Assembly (NCBI GenBank): GCA_963930775.1
Contig: OZ005698.1
Span: forward strand, 4,966,501-5,030,500
DNA length: 64,000 nucleotides
Source: Cliona cf. orientalis
Lineage: Eukaryota > Porifera > Demospongiae > Clionaida > Clionaidae
Direction of reading: 5' to 3'
Shown: positions 55,136-64,000 of the stretch, in pieces
How the letters are laid out: every line of letters starts with the position of its first letter
Numbering within the stretch: position 1 is the stretch's first letter
Position numbers and translations under genes: made by a program
Notes under the pieces: generated by a model
Databases searched by the model: none
Told to the model about the DNA's origin: nothing
Seen by the model: the letters and a program-made list of their open reading frames with translations, nothing else

Positions 55136-56925
55136 ATGGATGTTTGGGATCCCTCATTTTGTGATCTTTTCTTTGAGCCAATTCCTGAAGAGGTGTTCTC
55201 TTTGGTTGATGAAGTGCAACAGTCTACTTCTAGCACAAGTGAGCTACTGTACAACACAACTAAACTAGATTGTGTTTAATACAGATACAATTCTACTGCA
55301 AAATGCATTGGTGCAGGAGTGTACAAGCTTGCCTAGCAATCAGTCAAAAAAGCATTTGCTCGAAATTTCAAATGAGCCAGATTCCAAACGTAGGCAGTTT
55401 GCTAAACCACTTAGCTCAACTGGAATTGATGATCACTGCAAGCCATATGTTCCAAAAAACACAAAAAGCAACACTATACCCTGGGTGTATGCATCTTCAA
55501 TGAATGGGTAAAAGCCAGAAATTCTGGAGCTTCTCATGCTCTGATTTCTGTACTAGACTACTGGCTGGCTGCATTTGTTCTGGAGGCAAGAAGTCAAGAT
55601 GGAAATTATTATCCTGGTAACGTCATCAGAAATATTCTTGCAACTCTCTTTCGCTCTTTGAACCGGGAGAATGTGGGAGTAAAGTCTGCACCTTATTTCA
55701 TTGATCGAGGTCAGAGAGAAGCTAACTTTCCTCGCCTGCACAATGCCCTTGATTGTCATCTGAAGATGTTCATGAGTATGGGTATTGGTATTGAAATACA
55801 CCGAGCTTCTGTGATCACCCCAGATATGGAGAACAAGCTATGGATGCTTGGAACCCATTCTCTAAGATGCTTCTGAATACCTATAATGGCTTTTGCGTAG
55901 GATACAAGAGCATGTAGATCTACGTTCAAGGGCGGCACAGACGGTGGGGCTGGTGGGGCTATAACCTCACCACTTCTCAGGGCATGGGGGCATAGCCCTA
56001 CCACTCTGCATCACTCGTTTTAATGAATATGGTACAGGATCGTCAAGCGTGATTAGTTTTGCACAGTTTAATAGCGATCACCACGTAATACAGAACGAAG
56101 GCACACTCGGAGTTTACTTGAAATTTTATATGCATAGTTGTATTAAAATATTATGTGTATATTGAACTATTAATAAATTTTTTGTTATCCTTCAAACTCC
56201 AAAAGTGGGCGTGACAAATCCAAAATTTTCGCCACGCGCTCACGTGCGCAAATTTCTTACTATTCCTAAACCCCACCACTTTAAATACGCTTGTTCCGCC
56301 CCTGACGTTTTGGTCAGCTCTCCTGGGGCATGGATTCAATCCGCTATACCTATGTGGAGCACAGGTCAAAAAACCACTCAGATGGAGTATCTGACCTCAC
56401 CGATGGAAACGCTGTGACAATTATTGTGCATTCACAGGGAAATCGTTCCCACACAACACTGTTGGACTGTTGGATCTCTATTTATCGAAGATCCCTGGTG
56501 AAGCAAGACAGGCCACCAACCGCTTTTATCTCAAGCCTTGCCGTTTACACCCACTGGTGTTCGACCATGGTTTGGGATTCTCCAGTTGGAACGAAACGAC
56601 TCCAAACTATAGTCAAGGATATGATGGAGGAGGCCAAGATTCCAGGCAATTTTACTAACCATAGCCTGAGAGCTACAGGGACAACCACACTATTCAATGC
56701 AGGTGTTCCTGAGGCCTTAATCCAGAAGAGATCAGGGGCATAAGTCCTCCCAAGCTTTGAGTGTGTATGAGCGGGTGACACTGGCTGCATCAAAAATCTT
56801 ACACAGTGAAACAAAGATTTCGTATAAGGAAGCGAAGACAGCATCCTCTTCTAACCAACAGTCAGTCAACCCTGATCTGTCTTATTCAGATGAAGATCCT
56901 GAGCTTTTTGAACTACTTGACTACT
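55136..56925 (+). pseudogene. Crypton-type (DUF3504) tyrosine recombinase, broken
   Basis: An apparent first exon MDVWDPSFCDLFFEPIPEEV ends at a donor near 55240. The rest matches the DUF3504/Crypton proteins related to KIAA1958 and ZMYM C-termini: LDYWLAAFVLEARSQDGNYY, NRENVGVKSAPYFIDRGQ, TYVEHRSKNHS and IVKDMMEEAKIPGNFTNHSL. The tyrosine-recombinase signature is present as HSLRATGTTTLFNAGVPEA, a glycine-histidine (in a shifted frame), and VYERV with the nucleophile tyrosine. At least four frame changes (near 55495, 55860, 55900, 56470 and 56740) and an inserted element at 55927-56304 disable it. Cryptons move by a tyrosine recombinase rather than a DDE transposase. The ends of the element cannot be fixed by eye. 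Confidence 0.85.
55927..56304. mobile_element. Inverted-repeat element inserted in the Crypton remnant
   Basis: AGGGCGGCACAGACG at the left resembles the reverse complement of CTTGTTCCGCCCCTGA at the right. Inside are GTGGGGCTGGTGGGGC and, opposite, AAACCCCACCACTTT, plus a GTGGGCGTGAC motif. It breaks recombinase homology cleanly at both sides. Confidence 0.65.
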
Positions 56926-57217
56926 AATTGACTAAACCCATTGCTTTATATACCTCCAGTTTAAGTCACTACTTTATCTCTTATTGCCCATCAAATCTCT
57001 TGCAATTGATCACTTATTTATCCATTGGATTGAATTAATTAAATTCCTGTGTCAACATATAATAAGTCAGTCATATGGCAGGCACAGCCTTGTATTGGCC
57101 CTTCGGTAGATGCCTGCCATATAACTGTAACGTACAATCATAATTTATCTAGATCTATAATAATAGTTAAATTACATGCACATAATGAATGTCCAAATCT
57201 GAATTTAATTATGAGGT

Positions 57218-60200
57218 TTACTGTTTGAATGATTCATCTGTGAGCAAGCATTCCTTGAGTTCTACGACAGTCTGTGAGACTCCCTTATCATTAGCAGTGG
57301 CATTGGTTGGAGCATCACAATTGTGATCAGCTGTTCCTTGTCTCCTGATAGACAAATATTTGCTAATAAAGTAGCTTTTAAATTTCCTGCCAATTCTTGA
57401 GTGCAAAAATTGTTCCTGAGCATGATAGAGGGTGATAAGCGTAAACAATACGAATGCTAGTCCAGTCGAGAGCTGAACCATTAAATCTCTCTTATTGTTT
57501 GCCGCATCAAAGAGAAGAGACGTTGATAGTATTCCCAAATTGAGTACAAAGGTTATTTCCAAACAGTTATTTATGACACTCTTGTAAACCCATCTCGTGG
57601 CATAAAGAAATAACATTAGAGCAAACGAGATGATAGAAATGATGAACAAATTGACGGCCAGGTTATTTGCTCGATTTAAGGAGAAACCGATTAAAATAAC
57701 CAATCTAACGACAAGCAGCAGTCCAGTCCAATAACGGTGGTTAGTCTTGTATGGTCCAGTGTATGCATCAAAGAGTGGCTTAAATTTCTGAACCCAGCAA
57801 AGAATACGGTAGTGGGATACCCTAAATAACCATTGGATGGTAACTAGCGACATAGTATAAGGCACTGATAATACAAGAAATATGAGCGTAAGGATAAAAA
57901 GTATGAGGTGGTTTCCTCGAAGGAATTTTACATTCCCATCATACAGCCAGACCCATTTCGTGAACTTATCTGGGTACACTATGATAGTCGATGAAAAGAC
58001 GGTTATGATGACACGAAGCAATTTGGTGTAAGACAGAAGGAACAATGTTGCCAACACTTGAACTGCATTGTTTCCACTTATCCTAGATATTCTTGTTGAG
58101 TAGTGGCTTGAAATAATTATCAATATCACCAAAATCCAGATATATATCGGAAATAGGAACTGTAGCCATGTTTTGGTGAAAGCATCGAGTCCATTATAAA
58201 GGCAAGACTCTGTTCCAAGGTCCAAGTTCAACCATGCAATGAATTTGTCTAGGAATGAATTTGATATCTCTGGTGTAAAGAACATAGTGTGCTGAGCTCT
58301 GATGACATTTGCATAGAATATTAGCCCATTTATGGTCCCAGCTGACACAGTCAGGTTAAGAATCATCAAAAAGGCTACCAAAAGTGGCCCTAAAACAATT
58401 ATCATGGGTACAATTGCTAGTAGCATCAGATTTGAACATCTTTTACAGTGTGAAGAGCCCAGAATCTGGCTTAGGTTTGGTTGGCACTTACCACAGAGCA
58501 TTCCAGAACGATTATTAGCACACTGTTCTTCATAGAGTTCAAGTCTAATCGATAAAGAGTCCGCATCTTTTCTACAGTAGTTGTAAGGGCATTGGTTATG
58601 GATAATTACTCCAGGGTACTCATCGGGCATTGTGTGATTGAATACAGCAGTCACCCACTTTTGCTCAGTCCTAATAATTTCAAATGATTTTGTATTACAA
58701 GATAAACCATGCAATTCTAAAGATTTAAGACAGATGCAACTGTATGTAGTGTGTGAAAACGCAAATCCTAGGGGACACTTCATTAATGTAGCTTTGATCG
58801 AAAATTCTTTAAACAAATTTTCATGGAATGGATGTTGTTTGAGTAGATTTTGTTCAATATTCAGCCTATTTCTCTGAAATGGTCTCAAATGTAGCCTCTC
58901 TTCATTCTTTGGCGACATAATTGTATAGTGTACCGTAGTGCAGGTCCTTTGAACATTCTGAAAATATTCTGCTTCAGGAATCACTTTCGGATTAGCTACA
59001 GATTCTCCTTTTTCATCTGTGCTTGCTACAATGAATGAAATAGTTGTTCCGTACCTCTGTCCAACAGCAACTACTTCAAGGAATATTGTCTGGCCAGGGA
59101 AAATTTCTGTCTGAAATTCAGTTATGCTACAGTTGGTAACTAAGTTTGTGCACATGCACACACGTATAGGGCCCGATGATACAGCCAGTGGGCCATCAGG
59201 TTCAAAATGGAACGTGCTTATCGCATTCTTATTGAAAGAAAGTGGTTTTAAAATACTTATCCACCAATCTATCCACCCACCATGAATCTGATTACCACTA
59301 AATCGCGCAGAGTTATTGATAAATCGAAATGTTGCATTTACATCTGGGACGGGCCCAATGAATGAGTGGGATAAGTTACGGTGGAAGTCAGTTGTATACC
59401 CACTATCATCTATGAACAATCCACCTCCTTGTCTATCAGCCACATTGTTAATGAAATTGATAAGTGCTCCTTCCTTTCTTAAAAGGAAAAGTAGACTTGA
59501 CTCCTTGTACAAGGCCATTGCTCCTCCGTCAACACCTTTGTTTGCAACAAAGTCAATCCTGGCATTTATACATTCAATGGTACTACGGTGAGCGATGATA
59601 CCCCCACAGTCTTCACCACTATTATTTTGAAAAGTGACAAAGCTATTATCGAATATCACTGTTCCACCAGCAATACAAAGTGGGACTCCAGGTAATCCAA
59701 ATGCACTTTGAACAGTGTTATTCATAAACTGCGCTATGGCCTTTTCAATATCTAATGTGCCACCAACCCCCACAACAAGTGCACCAGAATTATTGCTAAA
59801 GAGGTTTCTCCCTTTCAATGTCACTTTACAGTCTTCTATGTTCATCAAAAATTGTGCGGGGTTGGAAATCATTTTAATGTTTTTCAATTCTAGCAATCTA
59901 AATGCAGAACAAGATATTACTGGCCATGTTGTAGCCTGTTGAAAAGTTGTGAATTCAATATTCACAGAATCTGTTAAAGAACCATAGACTTTGAAGGATG
60001 AATCTCTAAATAGACACCCAAGTATGTAGAGGGCAGTGACATGCCGGGAATATATTCCAATTCCTCCAGTCGAAAAGTTTGATTTCAAAAATTTAAAGTG
60101 ACTTACACCCAACAGAACTACTCCAGTTGCATTTTCACTGATAATTTCTACTTCATTGAAATCAACATGGCTGGATCCACTCCCCCAGAATATGAATGTG

Positions 60201-60655
60201 TAATTAAACTGCTCTGGTAATACCGTTTTCAAATACTGAGCAAAGGCTTTACAGTTGACAAATTTTAGAGATTTAAAAATAACTTTGTAAACATCAGTAA
60301 AAAGAAAGGAAAATTCATCACGACATAAAATGGTTACTTCTCCCTCTCCTTGTAGAGTCAAAGACTCAGCTTTAGCTACAGATAAAAACTTATTACTAAC
60401 ATTGATGAGGTGATTACCAGACAAAAAAATGACGTTTTGAAAGGAAGAAAACACTTCTGCATGATGTTGTTCTCCCCCAGTTGAAGCTCTTATAATAAGC
60501 TCATTCAAGGTATAGCAGGGTGTTTCACTACGGCAGTGAGTACTCGGCGATGTAGGTGTTGTCGGCTGAATGAATCTCTGCTCTGCATATACTCCTTTAA
60601 CAGTGGAGCTAATACCAAGACTTAGGCACACAAGAAAAAACAAAGATATCATCAT
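57218..60655 (-). CDS. Large intronless beta-helix, multi-pass membrane protein
   Basis: A single exon encodes 1145 residues. Residues 1-24 are a signal peptide. About 50-470 form a right-handed beta-helix-like region with turns such as GGTLDIEKAIAQFMNNT, DCGGIIAHRSTIECINARID, VDGGAMALYKESSLLFL and RQGGGLFIDDSG, resembling polymorphic-outer-membrane/pectate-lyase-like repeats. A cysteine-rich part follows, ending SGMLCGKCQPNLSQILGSSH then CKRC. About eight transmembrane helices fill the C-terminal third. A conserved loop reads FDAYTGPYKTNHRYWTGLLL. The tail is short and polar. Many N-glycosylation sequons (NNS, NVS, NNT) lie in the ectodomain. Proteins of this plan are, to my knowledge, numerous in sponges and unnamed. 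A receptor or sensor role is inference. The start is the first of two Met codons, directly before the hydrophobic core. Confidence 0.85.
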   Translation of the reverse strand: MMISLFFLVCLSLGISSTVKGVYAEQRFIQPTTPTSPSTHCRSETPCYTLNELIIRASTGGEQHHAEVFSSFQNVIFLSGNHLINVSNKFLSVAKAESLTLQGEGEVTILCRDEFSFLFTDVYKVIFKSLKFVNCKAFAQYLKTVLPEQFNYTFIFWGSGSSHVDFNEVEIISENATGVVLLGVSHFKFLKSNFSTGGIGIYSRHVTALYILGCLFRDSSFKVYGSLTDSVNIEFTTFQQATTWPVISCSAFRLLELKNIKMISNPAQFLMNIEDCKVTLKGRNLFSNNSGALVVGVGGTLDIEKAIAQFMNNTVQSAFGLPGVPLCIAGGTVIFDNSFVTFQNNSGEDCGGIIAHRSTIECINARIDFVANKGVDGGAMALYKESSLLFLLRKEGALINFINNVADRQGGGLFIDDSGYTTDFHRNLSHSFIGPVPDVNATFRFINNSARFSGNQIHGGWIDWWISILKPLSFNKNAISTFHFEPDGPLAVSSGPIRVCMCTNLVTNCSITEFQTEIFPGQTIFLEVVAVGQRYGTTISFIVASTDEKGESVANPKVIPEAEYFQNVQRTCTTVHYTIMSPKNEERLHLRPFQRNRLNIEQNLLKQHPFHENLFKEFSIKATLMKCPLGFAFSHTTYSCICLKSLELHGLSCNTKSFEIIRTEQKWVTAVFNHTMPDEYPGVIIHNQCPYNYCRKDADSLSIRLELYEEQCANNRSGMLCGKCQPNLSQILGSSHCKRCSNLMLLAIVPMIIVLGPLLVAFLMILNLTVSAGTINGLIFYANVIRAQHTMFFTPEISNSFLDKFIAWLNLDLGTESCLYNGLDAFTKTWLQFLFPIYIWILVILIIISSHYSTRISRISGNNAVQVLATLFLLSYTKLLRVIITVFSSTIIVYPDKFTKWVWLYDGNVKFLRGNHLILFILTLIFLVLSVPYTMSLVTIQWLFRVSHYRILCWVQKFKPLFDAYTGPYKTNHRYWTGLLLVVRLVILIGFSLNRANNLAVNLFIISIISFALMLFLYATRWVYKSVINNCLEITFVLNLGILSTSLLFDAANNKRDLMVQLSTGLAFVLFTLITLYHAQEQFLHSRIGRKFKSYFISKYLSIRRQGTADHNCDAPTNATANDKGVSQTVVELKECLLTDESFKQ

Positions 60656-62015
60656 GACTTAGTTAAGTCTCATCAGGCTAATAGCACAAAAGTCAGAAAT
60701 ATTACAGTATTCCCAAAGCTTATATTTTTGCTAACTATCACAATCTTTGCATCTTTGTTTCTCTCGATTGTATTATGTGTTTATTAAACTTATACAGTCT
60801 CTTGGGGACAAACAGGCAATTATTCTTATGTCATGATGTTTGCCGAAAAAATCATCAATCTCAATGTACATCAATAGCACTGTTTTGATGATCTATATAC
60901 ATCTATGTACATCAATAGCACTGTTTTGATGACGGTCCTTTTAACATTTTCATCAATATATGCCTTAATACTTGGCGCTGGATATGTTTAGCCTCTCAAC
61001 AAGTGGACTGAATATATTATGATAACATATCGGTTTAGCTATACAGTGGAACCTCCATACTACAAACACTACTGGGACCATACCAAACTGTCCTTACTAT
61101 AGGGTGTCCTTTGTTCAGAGGTTGCTTCTAAGCATGCACAGTCTCATAAGCTACACCCCAATTAGTGGTGCTCACGCAGGATTCACATTTATGCATTTGT
61201 GCAAGTAGTGTTCCGTTTGATATGATCGGGTGTCCAAGCTAGCTGACTCTCTCGTGTCAACGTGCACTCCTTACTTAGCCTGGCCTCTCTTTTAATTTGG
61301 CCAGTTGTATTGATGTGCACTCAAGTCTCATAGCCTGGGCCTCTATCTTTGCCGACTCTGTGGCTAAAATAAATCTGCTCATTTCATATAGCCTACAAGT
61401 AGCCTCTCTGAGTCCATTTTCGCTGCATGGATAGCTGCCACTGTTCAATACTCTGCTATTTGCCTTCTTAGCCGTTGCTCATGCTGTTGAGCTGACTCCA
61501 ATTGATACTGGGCAAGATCTCGCTCTAGCTCTCAATCGCCTCTCTGGCCTCTTGCGTGTAAAGACACGAGTGTAAATTTGCAAGTTGCTAAATTAGAACA
61601 ACATATAATACGGAATCCAGAATGACTGACATTGGGCGGGGGGTAACTAAGGAAGAGACCAACGTACCATATATATATCTCATTCGCGCAGTTCGTTCCT
61701 GTTTATGTGGGGCTCGCTCAGGCTCGCCCCAATAATATAGATGTTCCACTGGCACTACCATAGTGTCCGGGACAAGCCAGCATAATTACCCATGCACCAC
61801 ATTTTGTGGGGTCAACGTAGCAGCATCTATAACATTGTTATATCCTGGGTAAGCACCCGTGTGAGCCAAATTGTGAGTTATGCTCAAGCACCCATGGGCA
61901 CTTCCTAGGATACTACGGTAACATCTACTGATTACTGTAGAAAGGTCCGAGGGTTGAGAAAGATTATTAACAAGTGGATTATATATTCTTTGTGTGACAT
62001 TACGTTAGGCAGGAA
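60656..62015. other. Spacer with small repeats
   Basis: This contains the presumed promoter of the beta-helix gene. A direct repeat TGTACATCAATAGCACTGTT sits at about 60864 and 60910. Element ends are seen near 61045 (ACAGTGGAACCTCC) and at 61845-61920 (TCCTGGGTAAGCACCC to TAGGATACTACGGTA). No gene is supportable. Confidence 0.45.
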
Positions 62016-62352
62016 CAGTGGCGGATCCAGGATTTGTAGAAGGGGGGTTCTTCTGGTGCAGTTGCGCGCGAAATTTTTGAAGCCACGCCCACTTTACCGT
62101 AAAACCACGCCCATTTCAATGTTTTTGAGAGAAATTATCAGTCCTACCAGTCCAATCGATCTGTTTTTGAACGAATTTTCTGCTAAAGCATGCTAAGGTG
62201 AGCCATAGCAGTAGTTTTCTTAGTTCTGTAGACAGAGAGAGGGGGGCTCCATTTAGCCTATCAATCAGTACTTCTTAGTGCTGGTGCGTTCCATGGAACC
62301 ACCCTAGGGTGGTGCCCAGGCACCCTAGGCACCACCCCTGGATCCGCCACTG
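62016..62352. mobile_element. hAT-like MITE (CAGTGGCGGATCCAGG ends)
   Basis: CAGTGGCGGATCCAGG at the left pairs with CCTGGATCCGCCACTG at the right, an exact 16-bp match. Flanks GCAGGAAC and GCAGGGAG suggest a diverged 8-bp duplication. CCACGCCCACTTT and CCACGCCCATTTC lie inside. Related to 43482-43816. Confidence 0.8.
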
Positions 62353-62513
62353 CAGGGAGGAGTTTAATCTATCATCAGTACTTCTTAGCACTACATCCAG
62401 CCCAAAGGAGGCTTTCATGGAACCCTGGTACCCTAGATCTGTTATTGCCATCACGTTTGCATCCCGTACTATACCTGCCCTCCCCCCAAGCTGACTACCT
62501 CCAAGTGCCTTAC

Positions 62514-63261
62514 TTGATACTTTGCTCAATGGTGGAGTCCACACCTTCAATATGTGTGCTAAGTTCCTTAAGCAATGACTCTTTCTGTCTCGTCAGTATT
62601 AATGACAGCTCAGTGTAAAAGTCCTCCATGGCCTTGACCACACCAGCCTGCTGAGACTTAAGCAACTGGTGCTCATCTCTCTTCAGAAGGAGCTTTCGTT
62701 CTAGTTCCAAAATGATGCTAGCAACCTGTTGTTTGTACTTCTGCAAATCGCTATCCATGTGTTGTTTGGCAGTGTCTACATGCTGGCACTTGTGGAGGGA
62801 GTGATCACCTTGGTAGGCACAGTAGATGCACACCAGAGTGCAGTCGTCATAGCAGTAGTAGCTCTTCTCATGCTGATGTATGTCACACAAGTTTCTGGAC
62901 TTGAGCATCACGCCAGTACCGATCACCTGAATCATTGCATGGTTAGGGAACCAAAGACCATTTACAGTCGTTGAACTGTTATCCTTGTTGCAGAGAGAAC
63001 AGCAGATCTTCACAGTTTCACCCTCACATGGAATACAGCTCTTCTGTAAGCATTCTGTATAGCAATCATTTAAGTGATTCCATATGAACGTACATATGAT
63101 CATGTATAGAATCACCTGTACAGAATGAATGGCCACAAATTAATGACATTGGTTGCATTTTCCCCTTAGCTTGAAACTCTTCACTGCAGATTGGGCAGCT
63201 GAGCACTGAAGAGAGGTTTGGAGTAGACACTGCTCCAGATTCATCTACTGGTATATCTTTT
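62514..63261 (-). CDS. TRIM-type RING / B-box / coiled-coil exons
   Basis: Two minus-strand exons, 63261-63116 and about 63055-62514, join in phase. The RING finger reads LSCPICSEEF, LICGHSFCTECLQK and KICCSLCNKD; the CTE codons span the splice. A B-box 2 follows (NLCDIHQHEKSYYCYDDCTL, then CAYQGDHSLHKCQHVD). A coiled coil comes next (LQKYKQQVASIILELERKLL, DFYTELSLILTRQKESLLKE). The donor at 62514 shows the protein continues further 3', but I could not find the next exon through the MITE at 62016-62352. This is the tripartite motif of TRIM E3 ubiquitin ligases. No start codon lies in the first exon, which opens after an acceptor at 63262, so at least one upstream exon exists. Confidence 0.85.
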
Positions 63262-63357
63262 CTGTAGCATTCAGGCAATCATAATAATATTATATTGCTA
63301 AAAATATATACACATATAATTATAGCTCCATTTATCCACCTTATCACCTTGATACAT

Positions 63358-63878
63358 GATACTAGAATTATTGAGTCATCTTTTAAGAAACCCTTAGCTG
63401 GATCGACGACATCCTAATGGATAAACACTCACTGAGTGAATATTCTGCACAGTATAGGATTGATGTAAATACTTTCTGTACCTTCCACTTCATAAATGAG
63501 CTGTATCCCCAATCGACTGATTTTTGTGAAAAATTGTGATCAAACACTGAGTTTAAGTACAATACCATATGCGTTAATGATAATACACTGCCACACAGCT
63601 GCACATTCAGTTCCTTCTTTGATCCGTACCTTTTGAATAGCTCTTCTCTGGATTAGCTTGATTAATTAACTTGATGGTAGCATGAGCAGAAACACTCCAT
63701 GTTCTAAAAACAAAGGAAGTCAGTACTATGTATTATTATAGCTTCAGTCACCAGGGTAAGCACACTTACTGCTCCGGTGAATCCAGGGCACATTTCAGGA
63801 ATACCCCCAGTGCTTTGGGTTTACCACCCTGAGAACTACTTACCACCTCCTGGCTCACAGCTACAAGCCGCCTATTAA
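63358..63878 (-). CDS. MATH (TRAF-like) domain exons, USP7-type
   Basis: Four minus-strand exons at about 63878-63774, 63703-63632, 63572-63508 and 63412-63358 encode RRLVAVSQEVVSS, PKALGVFLKCALDSPEQ, TWSVSAHATIKLINQANPEK, DWGYSSFMKWK and VVDPAKGFLKDD. This order matches the MATH domain of USP7 (VGFFLQC, WSCHAQAVLKIIN, DWGFSNFMAW, DPEKGFIDDD). They precede the RING exon on the same strand by about 100 bp. I could not find an in-phase splice joining them to the RING exon, so they are the 3' part of a separate gene, or the N-terminus of the TRIM gene by a junction I have not recognised. The 5' end may lie beyond the window. Confidence 0.7.
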
Positions 63879-63944
63879 GGATTAGCATAATAATGAAACA
63901 CTACCAAATCCCAATAGCAGCAGTATTGTAATAATCATGCATGT

Positions 63945-64000
63945 GGTAAAAGGTCATCAACATAGTGCACACATTCGATGCCCCAATCACAGAGATATGG
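63945..64000 (-). repeat. Dispersed repeat family R, edge copy cut by the window end
   Basis: GTAAAAGGTCATCAACATAG and CAATCACAGAGATATGG match 25560-25690 in the Harbinger-like insertion, in the same orientation, including the GGTAAAAGGTC motif. Confidence 0.6.

Overview
The window is animal nuclear DNA, most likely from a sponge (Porifera, probably a demosponge). It is AT-rich and compact, with many short GT-AG introns of about 50-300 bp and closely spaced genes. Its gene set fits a ciliated metazoan: trichoplein, SMARCB1, KDM8, ACOX3 and TRIM/MATH proteins. It also has SRCR-Ig receptor exons and a large intronless beta-helix protein with a multi-pass C-terminus, a type I associate with sponges. 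The species call is inference.

Layout. 0.2-2.2 kb (-): an unrecognised multi-exon gene sharing a 168-bp divergent promoter with a JMJD8-like gene (2.36-6.27 kb, +) that carries ankyrin repeats. 7.3-9.9 kb (-): an SRCR-Ig-Ig-FN3 transmembrane receptor with NPxY and ITIM-like tail motifs. 10.6-15.2 kb (-): trichoplein (TCHP), about 20 small exons. 15.8-25.4 kb (+): KDM8, SMARCB1 and an SLC2A-like sugar transporter in tight head-to-tail order. 25.4-26.7 kb: a Harbinger-like insertion that cut off the transporter C-terminus. 27.0-29.5 kb (+): a secreted CAP-domain protein fused to an inter-alpha-trypsin-inhibitor heavy-chain C-terminal domain (ITIH_C), the most unusual architecture here. 30.5-41.1 kb (+): ACOX3, 17 exons, ending in the peroxisomal signal AKL. 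41.2-47.0 kb: a segmental duplication holding a broken SMARCB1 3' end and a second, intact transporter. 47-54 kb: gene-poor, with a foldback element and nested inverted-repeat transposons. 54.0-54.7 kb: a decayed copy of the last ACOX3 exon and its convergent neighbour. 55.1-56.9 kb: a broken Crypton/DUF3504 tyrosine recombinase. 57.2-60.7 kb (-): the 1145-residue beta-helix/multi-TM protein. 62.5-63.9 kb (-): RING/B-box/coiled-coil exons with MATH exons upstream.

The genes do not form one pathway. KDM8, JMJD8 and SMARCB1 act in hydroxylation or chromatin, ACOX3 in peroxisomal beta-oxidation, TCHP at centrioles and cilia. The receptor, the CAP-ITIH_C protein, the beta-helix protein and the TRIM/MATH exons look like surface, matrix or defence functions. 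Many short inverted-repeat transposons sit in the introns. Several carry the same GCGCATGCGC palindrome or GGTAAAGGTCGTC motif found just upstream of host start codons.

Exon boundaries were read by eye from splice sites, reading phase and remembered family sequences. No search was run.
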